Source: an uncultured Oscillospiraceae bacterium
GTDB taxonomy: Bacteria; Bacillota; Clostridia; Oscillospirales; Acutalibacteraceae
Assembly: GCA_905198295.1 (NCBI GenBank)
Contig: CAJKBW010000104.1
Coordinates: forward strand, 1 to 9,332
Reading direction: 5' to 3'
Length of the DNA: 9,332 nt
Under the pieces are notes generated by a model, which did not search any database, was not told the DNA's origin, and saw nothing but the letters and a program-made list of their open reading frames with translations. Positions 1-5,289 of the stretch are shown piece after piece; position 1 is the stretch's first letter, and the number at the start of each line of letters is the position of its first letter. The translations under genes were made by a program, and so were the position numbers.

Positions 1-39
1 TAGAGTTTTTCTGTGCTTTCGGGTTCTACTTTTTCATTT

Positions 40-2337
40 TTACTTTACAGTGCCAGCGTCTCGTAAATTTTTAATAATTTCTTGCGCCAGTCGTTTTTCA
101 TCCGTTGTCAAATTCTTTTCATCTATGAAACTTTGTAGGTATCTTGTCATATCGATGCCTTTCTGTATATGTCCCGCTCTGCTCATTAAAATACCGGTTG
201 CGTTTTCAAATCTTATTATGTCTGCTGTACCACCATCTCCGATTATGGAGCCCGGTCTATAAAGTTCATCTATGGCTTTTTTTAGTTTGGGATGATTAAC
301 GGAGCCCAAAAGCTCATCTCTTTTACTTGTTCCCAGCCATTCCTTGTATGCCGCAGGCAGCAGCTTGCCTCTGGAATCTGCATAGAAGTCAATTCTATCA
401 CTCGCATCCGCGTTTAGCAAGTCTTCGGTCAATTCCTCCGTGATGCCTTTCTTTTGGGCATCTCCATACCCGAACACATCGCGGATGATGGCATCGATAT
501 TGTCGTCGGCGGAACGCGCTGCCGACTTTCCCCGACGGGATAATCCTGCCAACGCATCGGTCAGCGCACGGTCAGCCGCTACGATCGCGTCCCAGTCGTC
601 AAACATCCCGCCGAACAGCTGCCGGGCATATACCGGGTCGGTTTCCAAAAACTCATGAATATAAGCAGACAGCTCGGTAAAAAGGGAATCAAATGAATCC
701 GGATCGTTAATATCGTATCTTCCGTTATAGTGCGCCTGATTTATCTTATCGGCAACCGCATTATATTCCGGCGTATTGTAGCGCATATGGGAATACATCG
801 CATCATAAAAATCATCATACGCCGAATTGCCGGTGCGTTTGAGCACATGCACGCTTTCATGCGGCACGATATGCTCAGGATCTATCGAGGCGTTGCTGGC
901 CAGATAAATGGTGCCGTCCGGCGCCGTCACGGCATCGGTATGCCGCGTGGTTAATCCGTTCAGATTGCTTTCAAACGGCCCGTCGGTCACCACCACACGA
1001 ATGCCGTTTTCCTCGAATGCCTGCGCCGCCTTCCCTGCCGGACTGGCCGGGTCAACGGCATCCCGCAAGCGATACGCAATGCGCCCGCTGCCATGTTGGT
1101 CTACCGTTATTCGAGATAGTCCTCGTCCTGCTTCGTCCGCTCGTGCATTCGCTTCAAACGCTCTTCTTTGGAAAGATTCTTGACTTTCTGCACTTCTTCG
1201 AGAAACTTCTGCCGCTGCTCCTCCGAACACTCCTTCGGGGGTTTCGTAATCTCCTCTGCCGGCACTCCCGTACGTTGCGACAGTATCTCGGTGAAGCGCA
1301 TCAACGGATCGTTCTTGTCCGCCATATAACTCCCCTCCTCTAGCTTCTATCCTACCATCCATACCCGCGTTTGGCAATACCGTTCCCGCGCCGGCGAAAT
1401 TGAAGTTCTGCAGCAGGCGGCTTTCCTCGATCGCCTGCGCCGCCTTTTCCAGCGAGCCGTACTGCGCGATCATATCGTTCACCGCCGCCTCGGCCGCCTC
1501 TTCGGTCAGGCTCCCGAGCGCCTCGCTCACGCCCTTCCCGCTTTTCCTCGCCGCGTTCACCAGCTCCGGCACGCCTTCCAGTATCCCCGCCGTAAGCGCG
1601 TCATAGAACAGGCTCTCGCCGTAATCCCGCATGATTTCCTTGCTGCTTTTCCCCTGCGCCACCCCGCGCGTGACATCCAGCAGCAGATCCTCCGCCGCGT
1701 TGTTCACGAACGTGCCGGCCATTTTTCCGAGCAGCTGCGCGCCCCGCTTGCCCGCCAGTCTGGTGCTTACCATGCTCTGCACCTTCCCGCCGAGCCCGAG
1801 ACCGCCCGTCACCAGACTGATGTAGGCGGTTTCCGCCGCTTCCACCGTCAGCCTGCCCAGGAAATCCGCCGCCTTCCCGGCAAAGGTCTCCGCCGGCGGC
1901 AGGTTCCGGTACAGCTGCAGGCCATAGGTCCGTTCGGGTGCTTCTTTGGCGGCGTTCAGCGCCGCCAGCAAATCCTTCGGCGGCTCTTCTTTTTCCTTGT
2001 CCGTCGGCGCGAACGGTGAATTTTCATATACCTTCTGGATGCCTTTTACCGCGTTGGGCACAAGCTGGTTTACGTCGTCAATCGCCTTCCCGATCGCATT
2101 GGAATAGCGGAAAAATGGGGATTGATACAGCTCATGCGCCGCTTTTGCGTAGTCCGCCTGCTTCACCCGCCGGTTTTGGTAATACACATATTCCTCGAAT
2201 GGATCGTCGCTGCTCGGGCCGCTGCCCTCTTCTTCCGCCTTCTTGAACACGAGCGGATCCACGCCCTGCGTGGTGCGCAGCCCCATCATCAGCTGGAACT
2301 CGTCCTTGTCGTCGTCTTCGTTGTATCGGACAGGCAT
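40..2337 (-). CDS. Paralogous polymorphic-toxin-like protein with zincin-like module and different tip (765 aa)
   Basis: Paralogue of the 786-aa protein. Parts in order: a distinct acidic N-terminus (MPVRYNEDDDKDEFQLMMG); a Gly/Ala-rich region (about 140-270) with NNAAEDLLLDVTRGVAQGKS matching the paralogue's NIAEDLISDTARGIADKKS; the stretch overlapping the second nested gene (about 338-410); a zincin-like module with H493-E494-S-V-H497 and possible third ligand E555 (FTELSAY); a linker (about 607-645); and an AT-rich tip (about 646-765). The tip contains AAYKEWLGTSKRDELL, ELYRPGS, GDGGTADIIRF and HIQKG. Similar tips occur at the ends of other secreted polymorphic toxins as I recall, but I cannot name the family or activity. 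The linker copy seen before the nested gene in the paralogue is reduced here to LPNAG. The ATG follows a terminator U-tract directly, and the only nearby GGAG is inside the terminator stem, so expression is doubtful or conditional. An immunity gene would lie beyond position 1. Confidence 0.65.
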   Translation of the reverse strand: MPVRYNEDDDKDEFQLMMGLRTTQGVDPLVFKKAEEEGSGPSSDDPFEEYVYYQNRRVKQADYAKAAHELYQSPFFRYSNAIGKAIDDVNQLVPNAVKGIQKVYENSPFAPTDKEKEEPPKDLLAALNAAKEAPERTYGLQLYRNLPPAETFAGKAADFLGRLTVEAAETAYISLVTGGLGLGGKVQSMVSTRLAGKRGAQLLGKMAGTFVNNAAEDLLLDVTRGVAQGKSSKEIMRDYGESLFYDALTAGILEGVPELVNAARKSGKGVSEALGSLTEEAAEAAVNDMIAQYGSLEKAAQAIEESRLLQNFNFAGAGTVLPNAGMDGRIEARGGELYGGQERSVDALHRDTVATYGSAGRGDYETPEGVFGGAAAEVSRRSAESQESFQRRAFEANARADEAGRGLSRITVDQHGSGRIAYRLRDAVDPASPAGKAAQAFEENGIRVVVTDGPFESNLNGLTTRHTDAVTAPDGTIYLASNASIDPEHIVPHESVHVLKRTGNSAYDDFYDAMYSHMRYNTPEYNAVADKINQAHYNGRYDINDPDSFDSLFTELSAYIHEFLETDPVYARQLFGGMFDDWDAIVAADRALTDALAGLSRRGKSAARSADDNIDAIIRDVFGYGDAQKKGITEELTEDLLNADASDRIDFYADSRGKLLPAAYKEWLGTSKRDELLGSVNHPKLKKAIDELYRPGSIIGDGGTADIIRFENATGILMSRAGHIQKGIDMTRYLQSFIDEKNLTTDEKRLAQEIIKNLRDAGTVK
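404..518. repeat. Linker repeat R1, before the 765-aa protein's tip
   Basis: Encodes RSADDNIDAIIRDVFGYGD followed by an EELTEDLLN-type end. Collinear with R2 (3413-3527) at offset 3009; the adjoining stretch to about 655 is roughly 92% identical by eye. Similarity stops abruptly near 403, where the AT-rich tip begins. Confidence 0.85.
808..1063. repeat. Near-identical 256-bp direct repeat, copy 1 (peptidase core)
   Basis: Matches 3817-4072 at a constant offset of 3009 with one mismatch seen by eye (A at 1042, G at 4051). It encodes the start of the zincin module through HESVHVLKR and TGNSAYDDF. Sequence on either side is clearly more diverged. Confidence 0.9.
1107..1325 (-). CDS. Nested small gene, out of frame inside the 765-aa gene (72 aa, unknown function)
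   Basis: Second member of the nested pair. It begins MADKNDPLMRFTEILSQRTG, contains VPAEEI, SEEQRQKF, VQKVKNLSKEERLKRM, and ends DEDYLE. About a third or more of its residues match the 74-aa nested protein. AGGAGGGG is placed 6 nt before the ATG, a much better site than that of the large gene around it. By hand count, 50 of 71 third positions are G/C, against 21 of 71 second positions (third positions of the large frame). Nine codons end in T, and none is followed by a codon starting AA, AG or GA, which would put a stop in the large frame, although about 40% of codons start that way. It stops just upstream of the conserved peptidase module. Function unknown. Confidence 0.68.
   Translation of the reverse strand: MADKNDPLMRFTEILSQRTGVPAEEITKPPKECSEEQRQKFLEEVQKVKNLSKEERLKRMHERTKQDEDYLE
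1323..1376. repeat. Partial fourth copy: linker end plus nested-gene leader
   Basis: This segment matches 4332-4385 across the linker end (ACCCGCGTTTGGCAA), a shared CATCCTACCA-like block, and the ribosome binding site and ATG of the nested gene. The rest of the linker is missing in this copy, which points to deletion or replacement of the upstream module in the 765-aa gene. Confidence 0.65.
1332..1339 (-). promoter_or_regulatory. Strong ribosome binding site of nested gene (72 aa)
   Basis: AGGAGGGG on the minus strand, 6 nt before ATG at 1325. It sits inside the 765-aa coding sequence and is the main evidence for internal initiation. Confidence 0.75.
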
Positions 2338-2372
2338 AAAAAAGCAGACTCCGGGGTTAACCCGGAATCTGC
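2338..2372 (-). terminator. Intrinsic terminator abutting a start codon
   Basis: On the minus strand a 12-bp stem (arms 2372-2361 and 2355-2344, one G-T pair) with a 5-nt loop is followed by six T residues (2343-2338). The ATG of the 765-aa gene comes immediately after. It should end the transcript of the 786-aa protein and candidate immunity gene. The GGAG in its 3' arm is the only ribosome-binding-like sequence near that ATG (11 nt away) and would be paired in the stem. Confidence 0.85.
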
Positions 2373-2517
2373 TTGTGGGGGATATAGATAAAGCACAGGA
2401 TTTCCTTCGGCATAGGGTGAACCTTCCCGACCGCTGCTGCCGGTTTCACGTTTCAGCGTGTTTGCGGGTTCTCCAGATTCGCCTGACCCTCATACTGGGG
2501 ATAGAGTGTATTCGCCT
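2373..2517 (-). other. Untranslated 3' region after the candidate immunity gene
   Basis: This 145-nt stretch separates the 121-aa gene from the terminator. I see no convincing gene. One frame reads a short tail (KANTLYPQYEGQANLENPQTR then a stop) and a GTG-initiated 30-codon frame follows, but neither has a ribosome binding site. It may be the remnant of a displaced gene end. Confidence 0.4.
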
Positions 2518-2883
2518 TTATCGAGAACAAGGAGCGTCATACCATACTTCCTCTGTAATGGCATCCGCTTGAGAAACTGTGGTCGGACTGATTTTGATAT
2601 TCCATTCATTTACAAAAGCCGGTATATAATTTACCAACTCCAAAGCGTAATCGGAAGGAATCACAAAGGCTCTTTGGCCATTAAACGTTTTTCTAACTGA
2701 TACGTCAAGCAACAAATCGTCTTTTACATGATTAACGAAATCAAACATCATCAATTTAAAACAGAGATTATACCTTTTAAGTGTCACAAAAACGTCTGAT
2801 TCGGTTCCCCGGTTTACTAATTTTATTTTTAATTCATCATTTTTAAACCATTTAGTGTTCCCGTTTTCTTTTTCCAGATGCAT
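2518..2883 (-). CDS. Candidate immunity protein for the 786-aa protein's tip (121 aa)
   Basis: This small soluble-looking protein (MHLEKENGNTKWFKNDELKI at the start, EEVWYDAPCSR at the end) has alternating strand-like and helical segments, no signal peptide and no membrane span. I do not recognise the family. Its ATG lies 12 bp after the stop of the large gene, with GGGGGA 5 nt upstream. It shares the AT-rich composition of the adjacent toxin tip (about 2896-3410), which contrasts with the GC-rich backbone. A small AT-rich gene directly behind a variable AT-rich C-terminal tip is the usual position of an immunity gene in polymorphic toxin systems; the role is inferred from position only. A 145-nt untranslated stretch and an intrinsic terminator follow, so it is probably the last gene of this transcript. 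In a lysogen it would be expected to protect the host from the tip. Confidence 0.6.
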   Translation of the reverse strand: MHLEKENGNTKWFKNDELKIKLVNRGTESDVFVTLKRYNLCFKLMMFDFVNHVKDDLLLDVSVRKTFNGQRAFVIPSDYALELVNYIPAFVNEWNIKISPTTVSQADAITEEVWYDAPCSR

Positions 2884-2895
2884 AGGAATCCCCCA

Positions 2896-5256
2896 TTAGT
2901 TTTCTATATTCAGTATTACATTCATTCCTTTATTTACTTTAACGCTGGAATAAATGATCTCTTCATAAGAACCATACTTTTCCAGCAACTGTTCTGCTGT
3001 TGGCCCTTCTTTTCTACCATATTCTTTAAGATTTCTTCTATATAACTTTTGAAGATTTTCGTAATCCCCTCTTTCGGTATAGGATCTAATTCTATCCATA
3101 TTTCTTTGTTTTACTTTTATTTCAGCTATTTCTTTCATGTTCTTTCCATCGTCTAGATATTCTTTAATTTCTACAGCTAATTTAGCTTTTTTCGCTTCCA
3201 TATCTTTTAAATACTCCAGCCGGACAGCGCGAGCTTTGCCAACTTCATCCGCATTACTCCAGTCAATATCAAATTGATCTAAAGATGAACCAGGTTTTGG
3301 TTTATATCCATAAACCGCGTTTGGATCTACAATAACATCTTTAGCAACATCAGGATCATCCAAGGGATGTATTATTTCAATTCTGCTTCCCTTTTCCTTT
3401 ATTCCATCACCCGCATCCACGTTTGGTAAGCGCTCGGTCAATTCCTCCGCAAAACCTTTGGTTTGGACATCCCCATACCCGAACACATCGCGGACGAGCG
3501 CATCGATATTGTCATCGGCGGAACGCGCTGCCGCCTGTCCCCGACGGGATAATCCTGCCAAAGCATCGGTCAGCGCACGGTCAGCCGCTACGATTGCGTC
3601 CCAGTCGTCAAACATCCCGCTGAACAACTGTCGGGCATATGCCGGGTCGGTTTCAAGCCATTCATGTATGTAGGCCGTAAGTTCGGTGAAAATGAGGTCA
3701 ATTGAATCAATATCATGAATATTTAATTGATTGTTATAATGCCATTTATTGATTTGTTCAGCAATTTCGCTGTATTCTGCTGTGTCATACAGCAAATGCA
3801 ACCGTAATGAATCGCCAAAATCATCATACGCCGAATTGCCGGTGCGTTTGAGCACATGCACGCTTTCATGCGGCACGATATGCTCAGGATCTATCGAGGC
3901 GTTGCTGGCCAGATAAATGGTGCCGTCCGGCGCCGTCACGGCATCGGTATGCCGCGTGGTTAATCCGTTCAGATTGCTTTCAAACGGCCCGTCGGTCACC
4001 ACCACACGAATGCCGTTTTCCTCGAATGCCTGCGCCGCCTTCCCTGCCGGGCTGGCCGGGTCAACGGCATCCGGCAGACGATAGGCGATGCGCCCGCTGC
4101 CATGCTGATCTAGAACATATCTTTTTCCTTCATATGTTCCGCCGCTTGACCCCGCCACTTCAGAAACTCTTCTTTCGAAAGATTCTTGAGTTTCTGCATA
4201 TTTTCGTAAAAGGCTTTCCGTTCCTCTTCCGTCATTTGCGGTGTATTGTTTTCGATTTCCTCCAGCGGGGTCCCCGTATACCACGCCATCGCCTCGGCGA
4301 AGTTCTTCGGCTTGCGCTTGAATTTGTCGTCCATAATCCGCCCCTCCTTCCAGCTCCATCCTACCACGCGCACCCGCGTTTGGCAAGTCTTCGGCCAATT
4401 CCTCCGTAATGCCTTTAGTTTGGGCATCTCCATACCCGAACACGTCGCGGATGAGCGCATCAATGTTGTCATCGGTGGAGCGCGGAGCGCTTTCTGCTGC
4501 TGCCGAAGCAGCAGAAAGCGCTCGATGCTGCGCTCTCGCAGCATCCGCCGCAATATCCGCCGCATCGTCCGCTGTGCCGCCGATTTCGCTCCACATTCTG
4601 CGGCTGTCATCGATTGTCCGCCCGACATCCTCGGCCGCTTCCTTGGCGGCAGATGCCGCCTTTGATGCCGCGCGGCTATTCTTTACACCGCGTACAACCG
4701 CAGGCAATCCCTCCAGCACACCCGCTGCCGCAGTATCCAGCAACACACTTGTGCCAAAATCCTTGGCGATCTCTCCGGCCGACTTTTTGTCAGCAATTCC
4801 GCGTGCCGTGTCGCTGATAAGGTCTTCTGCAATGTTTTCAACAGCTGATCCTGCAATTTTTCCGACTACCTGTGCTGTTTTCCCGCCCTTGAGAAGCTTT
4901 GCCGTTCCGGAAGCCACCTTGCTGCCTATGCCTAAAGGCGCAAGCATAGCTCCGAGCAAAGCGGATTCGCCTACCTCACCGGCAAGTATACCGGCAATAT
5001 CCGCGGCTTTCTGCCAGCCATCTTTTGCCTCGGGATAATAATATTGCGGGACAACATTCTCAACTTTTTTTCCGGTAACGGCACTGTATATATCTCCGGG
5101 CAAGTTAAACATTTTCAATGTCCCGGACAAAGCTCTGGTCCCAAAGCGGTAAAAAGAATCGTTGCTCCTGCGTTCAATCTCCTGCTCAATGCGTTTTTTT
5201 TGATTTTCTGCAATTTCCTTGTCCAGCTGGTTCATCAAGTCAACTGAGAGCTTCAC
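2896..5256 (-). CDS. Multidomain phage-borne polymorphic-toxin-like protein with zincin-like module (786 aa)
   Basis: Order of parts: a charged helical N-terminus (1-75); a Gly/Ala-rich segment (about 80-195) that could contact membranes; an Ala-rich low-complexity stretch (195-255); linker copy 1 (about 258-296, DDNIDALIRDVFGYGD); a stretch overlapping the nested gene (about 308-382); a zinc-metallopeptidase-like module with HESVH at 463-467 and a possible third ligand E525 in FTELTAY; linker copy 2 (about 577-615); and a variable tip (about 616-786). The tip contains VYGYKPKPGSSLDQFDIDW and a Lys/Glu-rich helical end. It recalls the C-terminal tips of CdiA/Rhs-type toxins, but I cannot name a family. 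GTG at 5256 is preferred because GGAGGTG lies 6 nt upstream; an in-frame GTG at 5271 overlaps that site. The tip is AT-rich (17 G/C of 60 at 3001-3060) against a GC-rich backbone, suggesting acquisition. Release of the tip by the peptidase is inference. Confidence 0.7.
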   Translation of the reverse strand: MKLSVDLMNQLDKEIAENQKKRIEQEIERRSNDSFYRFGTRALSGTLKMFNLPGDIYSAVTGKKVENVVPQYYYPEAKDGWQKAADIAGILAGEVGESALLGAMLAPLGIGSKVASGTAKLLKGGKTAQVVGKIAGSAVENIAEDLISDTARGIADKKSAGEIAKDFGTSVLLDTAAAGVLEGLPAVVRGVKNSRAASKAASAAKEAAEDVGRTIDDSRRMWSEIGGTADDAADIAADAARAQHRALSAASAAAESAPRSTDDNIDALIRDVFGYGDAQTKGITEELAEDLPNAGARGRMELEGGADYGRQIQAQAEELRRGDGVVYGDPAGGNRKQYTANDGRGTESLLRKYAETQESFERRVSEVAGSSGGTYEGKRYVLDQHGSGRIAYRLPDAVDPASPAGKAAQAFEENGIRVVVTDGPFESNLNGLTTRHTDAVTAPDGTIYLASNASIDPEHIVPHESVHVLKRTGNSAYDDFGDSLRLHLLYDTAEYSEIAEQINKWHYNNQLNIHDIDSIDLIFTELTAYIHEWLETDPAYARQLFSGMFDDWDAIVAADRALTDALAGLSRRGQAAARSADDNIDALVRDVFGYGDVQTKGFAEELTERLPNVDAGDGIKEKGSRIEIIHPLDDPDVAKDVIVDPNAVYGYKPKPGSSLDQFDIDWSNADEVGKARAVRLEYLKDMEAKKAKLAVEIKEYLDDGKNMKEIAEIKVKQRNMDRIRSYTERGDYENLQKLYRRNLKEYGRKEGPTAEQLLEKYGSYEEIIYSSVKVNKGMNVILNIEN
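3413..3527. repeat. Linker repeat R2, before the 786-aa protein's tip
   Basis: Encodes RSADDNIDALVRDVFGYGD and an EELTERLPN end. The same direct repeat occurs at 404-518 and 4370-4484. The AT-rich variable tip starts immediately after it on the coding strand. Confidence 0.85.
3817..4072. repeat. Near-identical 256-bp direct repeat, copy 2 (peptidase core)
   Basis: Partner of 808-1063, same orientation and same frame in the paralogous gene. Upstream on the coding strand, near 4073, identity drops sharply into the region next to the nested gene. Confidence 0.9.
4110..4334 (-). CDS. Nested small gene, out of frame inside the 786-aa gene (74 aa, unknown function)
   Basis: This 74-aa acidic/basic helical protein lies wholly within the 786-aa coding sequence, same strand, different frame. 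It starts MDDKFKRKPKNFAEAMAWYTG and contains PLEEI, TEEERKAF, MQKLKNLSKEE and a C-terminus KEKDMF. The nested protein of the paralogue (1107-1325) aligns along nearly its whole length, sharing TG.P.EEI, E..R..F and KNLSKEE. AGGAGGGG sits exactly 6 nt before the ATG, the same core and spacing as in the other copy. By hand count, 48 of 74 third positions in this frame are G/C, against 21 of 74 at the second positions, which are the third positions of the large frame. The GC-rich third positions match a GC-rich genome. The frame continues upstream to 4628, but only the 4334 start has a ribosome binding site. Function is unknown; a chaperone, inhibitor or packaging adaptor of the parent protein is possible. 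Confidence 0.68.
   Translation of the reverse strand: MDDKFKRKPKNFAEAMAWYTGTPLEEIENNTPQMTEEERKAFYENMQKLKNLSKEEFLKWRGQAAEHMKEKDMF
4341..4348 (-). promoter_or_regulatory. Strong ribosome binding site of nested gene (74 aa)
   Basis: AGGAGGGG on the minus strand, 6 nt before ATG at 4334, with the same core and spacing as the site at 1332-1339. The surrounding sequence has diverged between the copies, while this element has not. Confidence 0.75.
4370..4484. repeat. Linker repeat R3, internal copy before the nested gene
   Basis: Third copy, encoding DDNIDALIRDVFGYGD and EELAEDLPN. It lies 957 bp (319 codons) from R2, so recombination between R2 and R3 would remove the nested gene and peptidase module while keeping the frame. 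Confidence 0.82.
4485..4545. repeat. Two consecutive perfect hairpins inside coding sequence
   Basis: First hairpin: a 17-bp perfect stem (4485-4501 with 4507-4523) and a 5-nt loop. Second: a 9-bp perfect stem (4524-4532 with 4537-4545) and a 4-nt loop, starting at the very next base. They encode the Ala-rich stretch ARAQHRALSAASAAAESA and lie about 150 nt upstream of the nested gene's start on the coding strand. The paralogue has no counterpart. Confidence 0.8.
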
Positions 5257-5262
5257 GAATTT

Positions 5263-5269
5263 CACCTCC
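5263..5269 (-). promoter_or_regulatory. Ribosome binding site deciding the GTG start at 5256
   Basis: GGAGGTG followed by AAATTC and GTG. It overlaps the more upstream in-frame GTG at 5271, so 5256 is the likelier start of the 786-aa protein. Confidence 0.75.
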
Positions 5270-5289
5270 ACAGTCTGTAATGGCGTTGA

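Noticed and set aside
1..39. Possible start of an immunity gene after the 765-aa gene
   Set aside because: Too short to judge: no start codon or ribosome binding site is visible in the open frame before the window ends.
2378..2470. GTG-initiated short frame (about 30 codons) behind the candidate immunity gene
   Set aside because: No ribosome binding site, and it ends inside the terminator stem-loop. Treated as untranslated.
4335..4628. Upstream extension of the 74-aa nested frame to 172 aa
   Set aside because: The added part is Arg-rich and unnatural, has no counterpart in the other nested gene, and only the 4334 start has a strong ribosome binding site.
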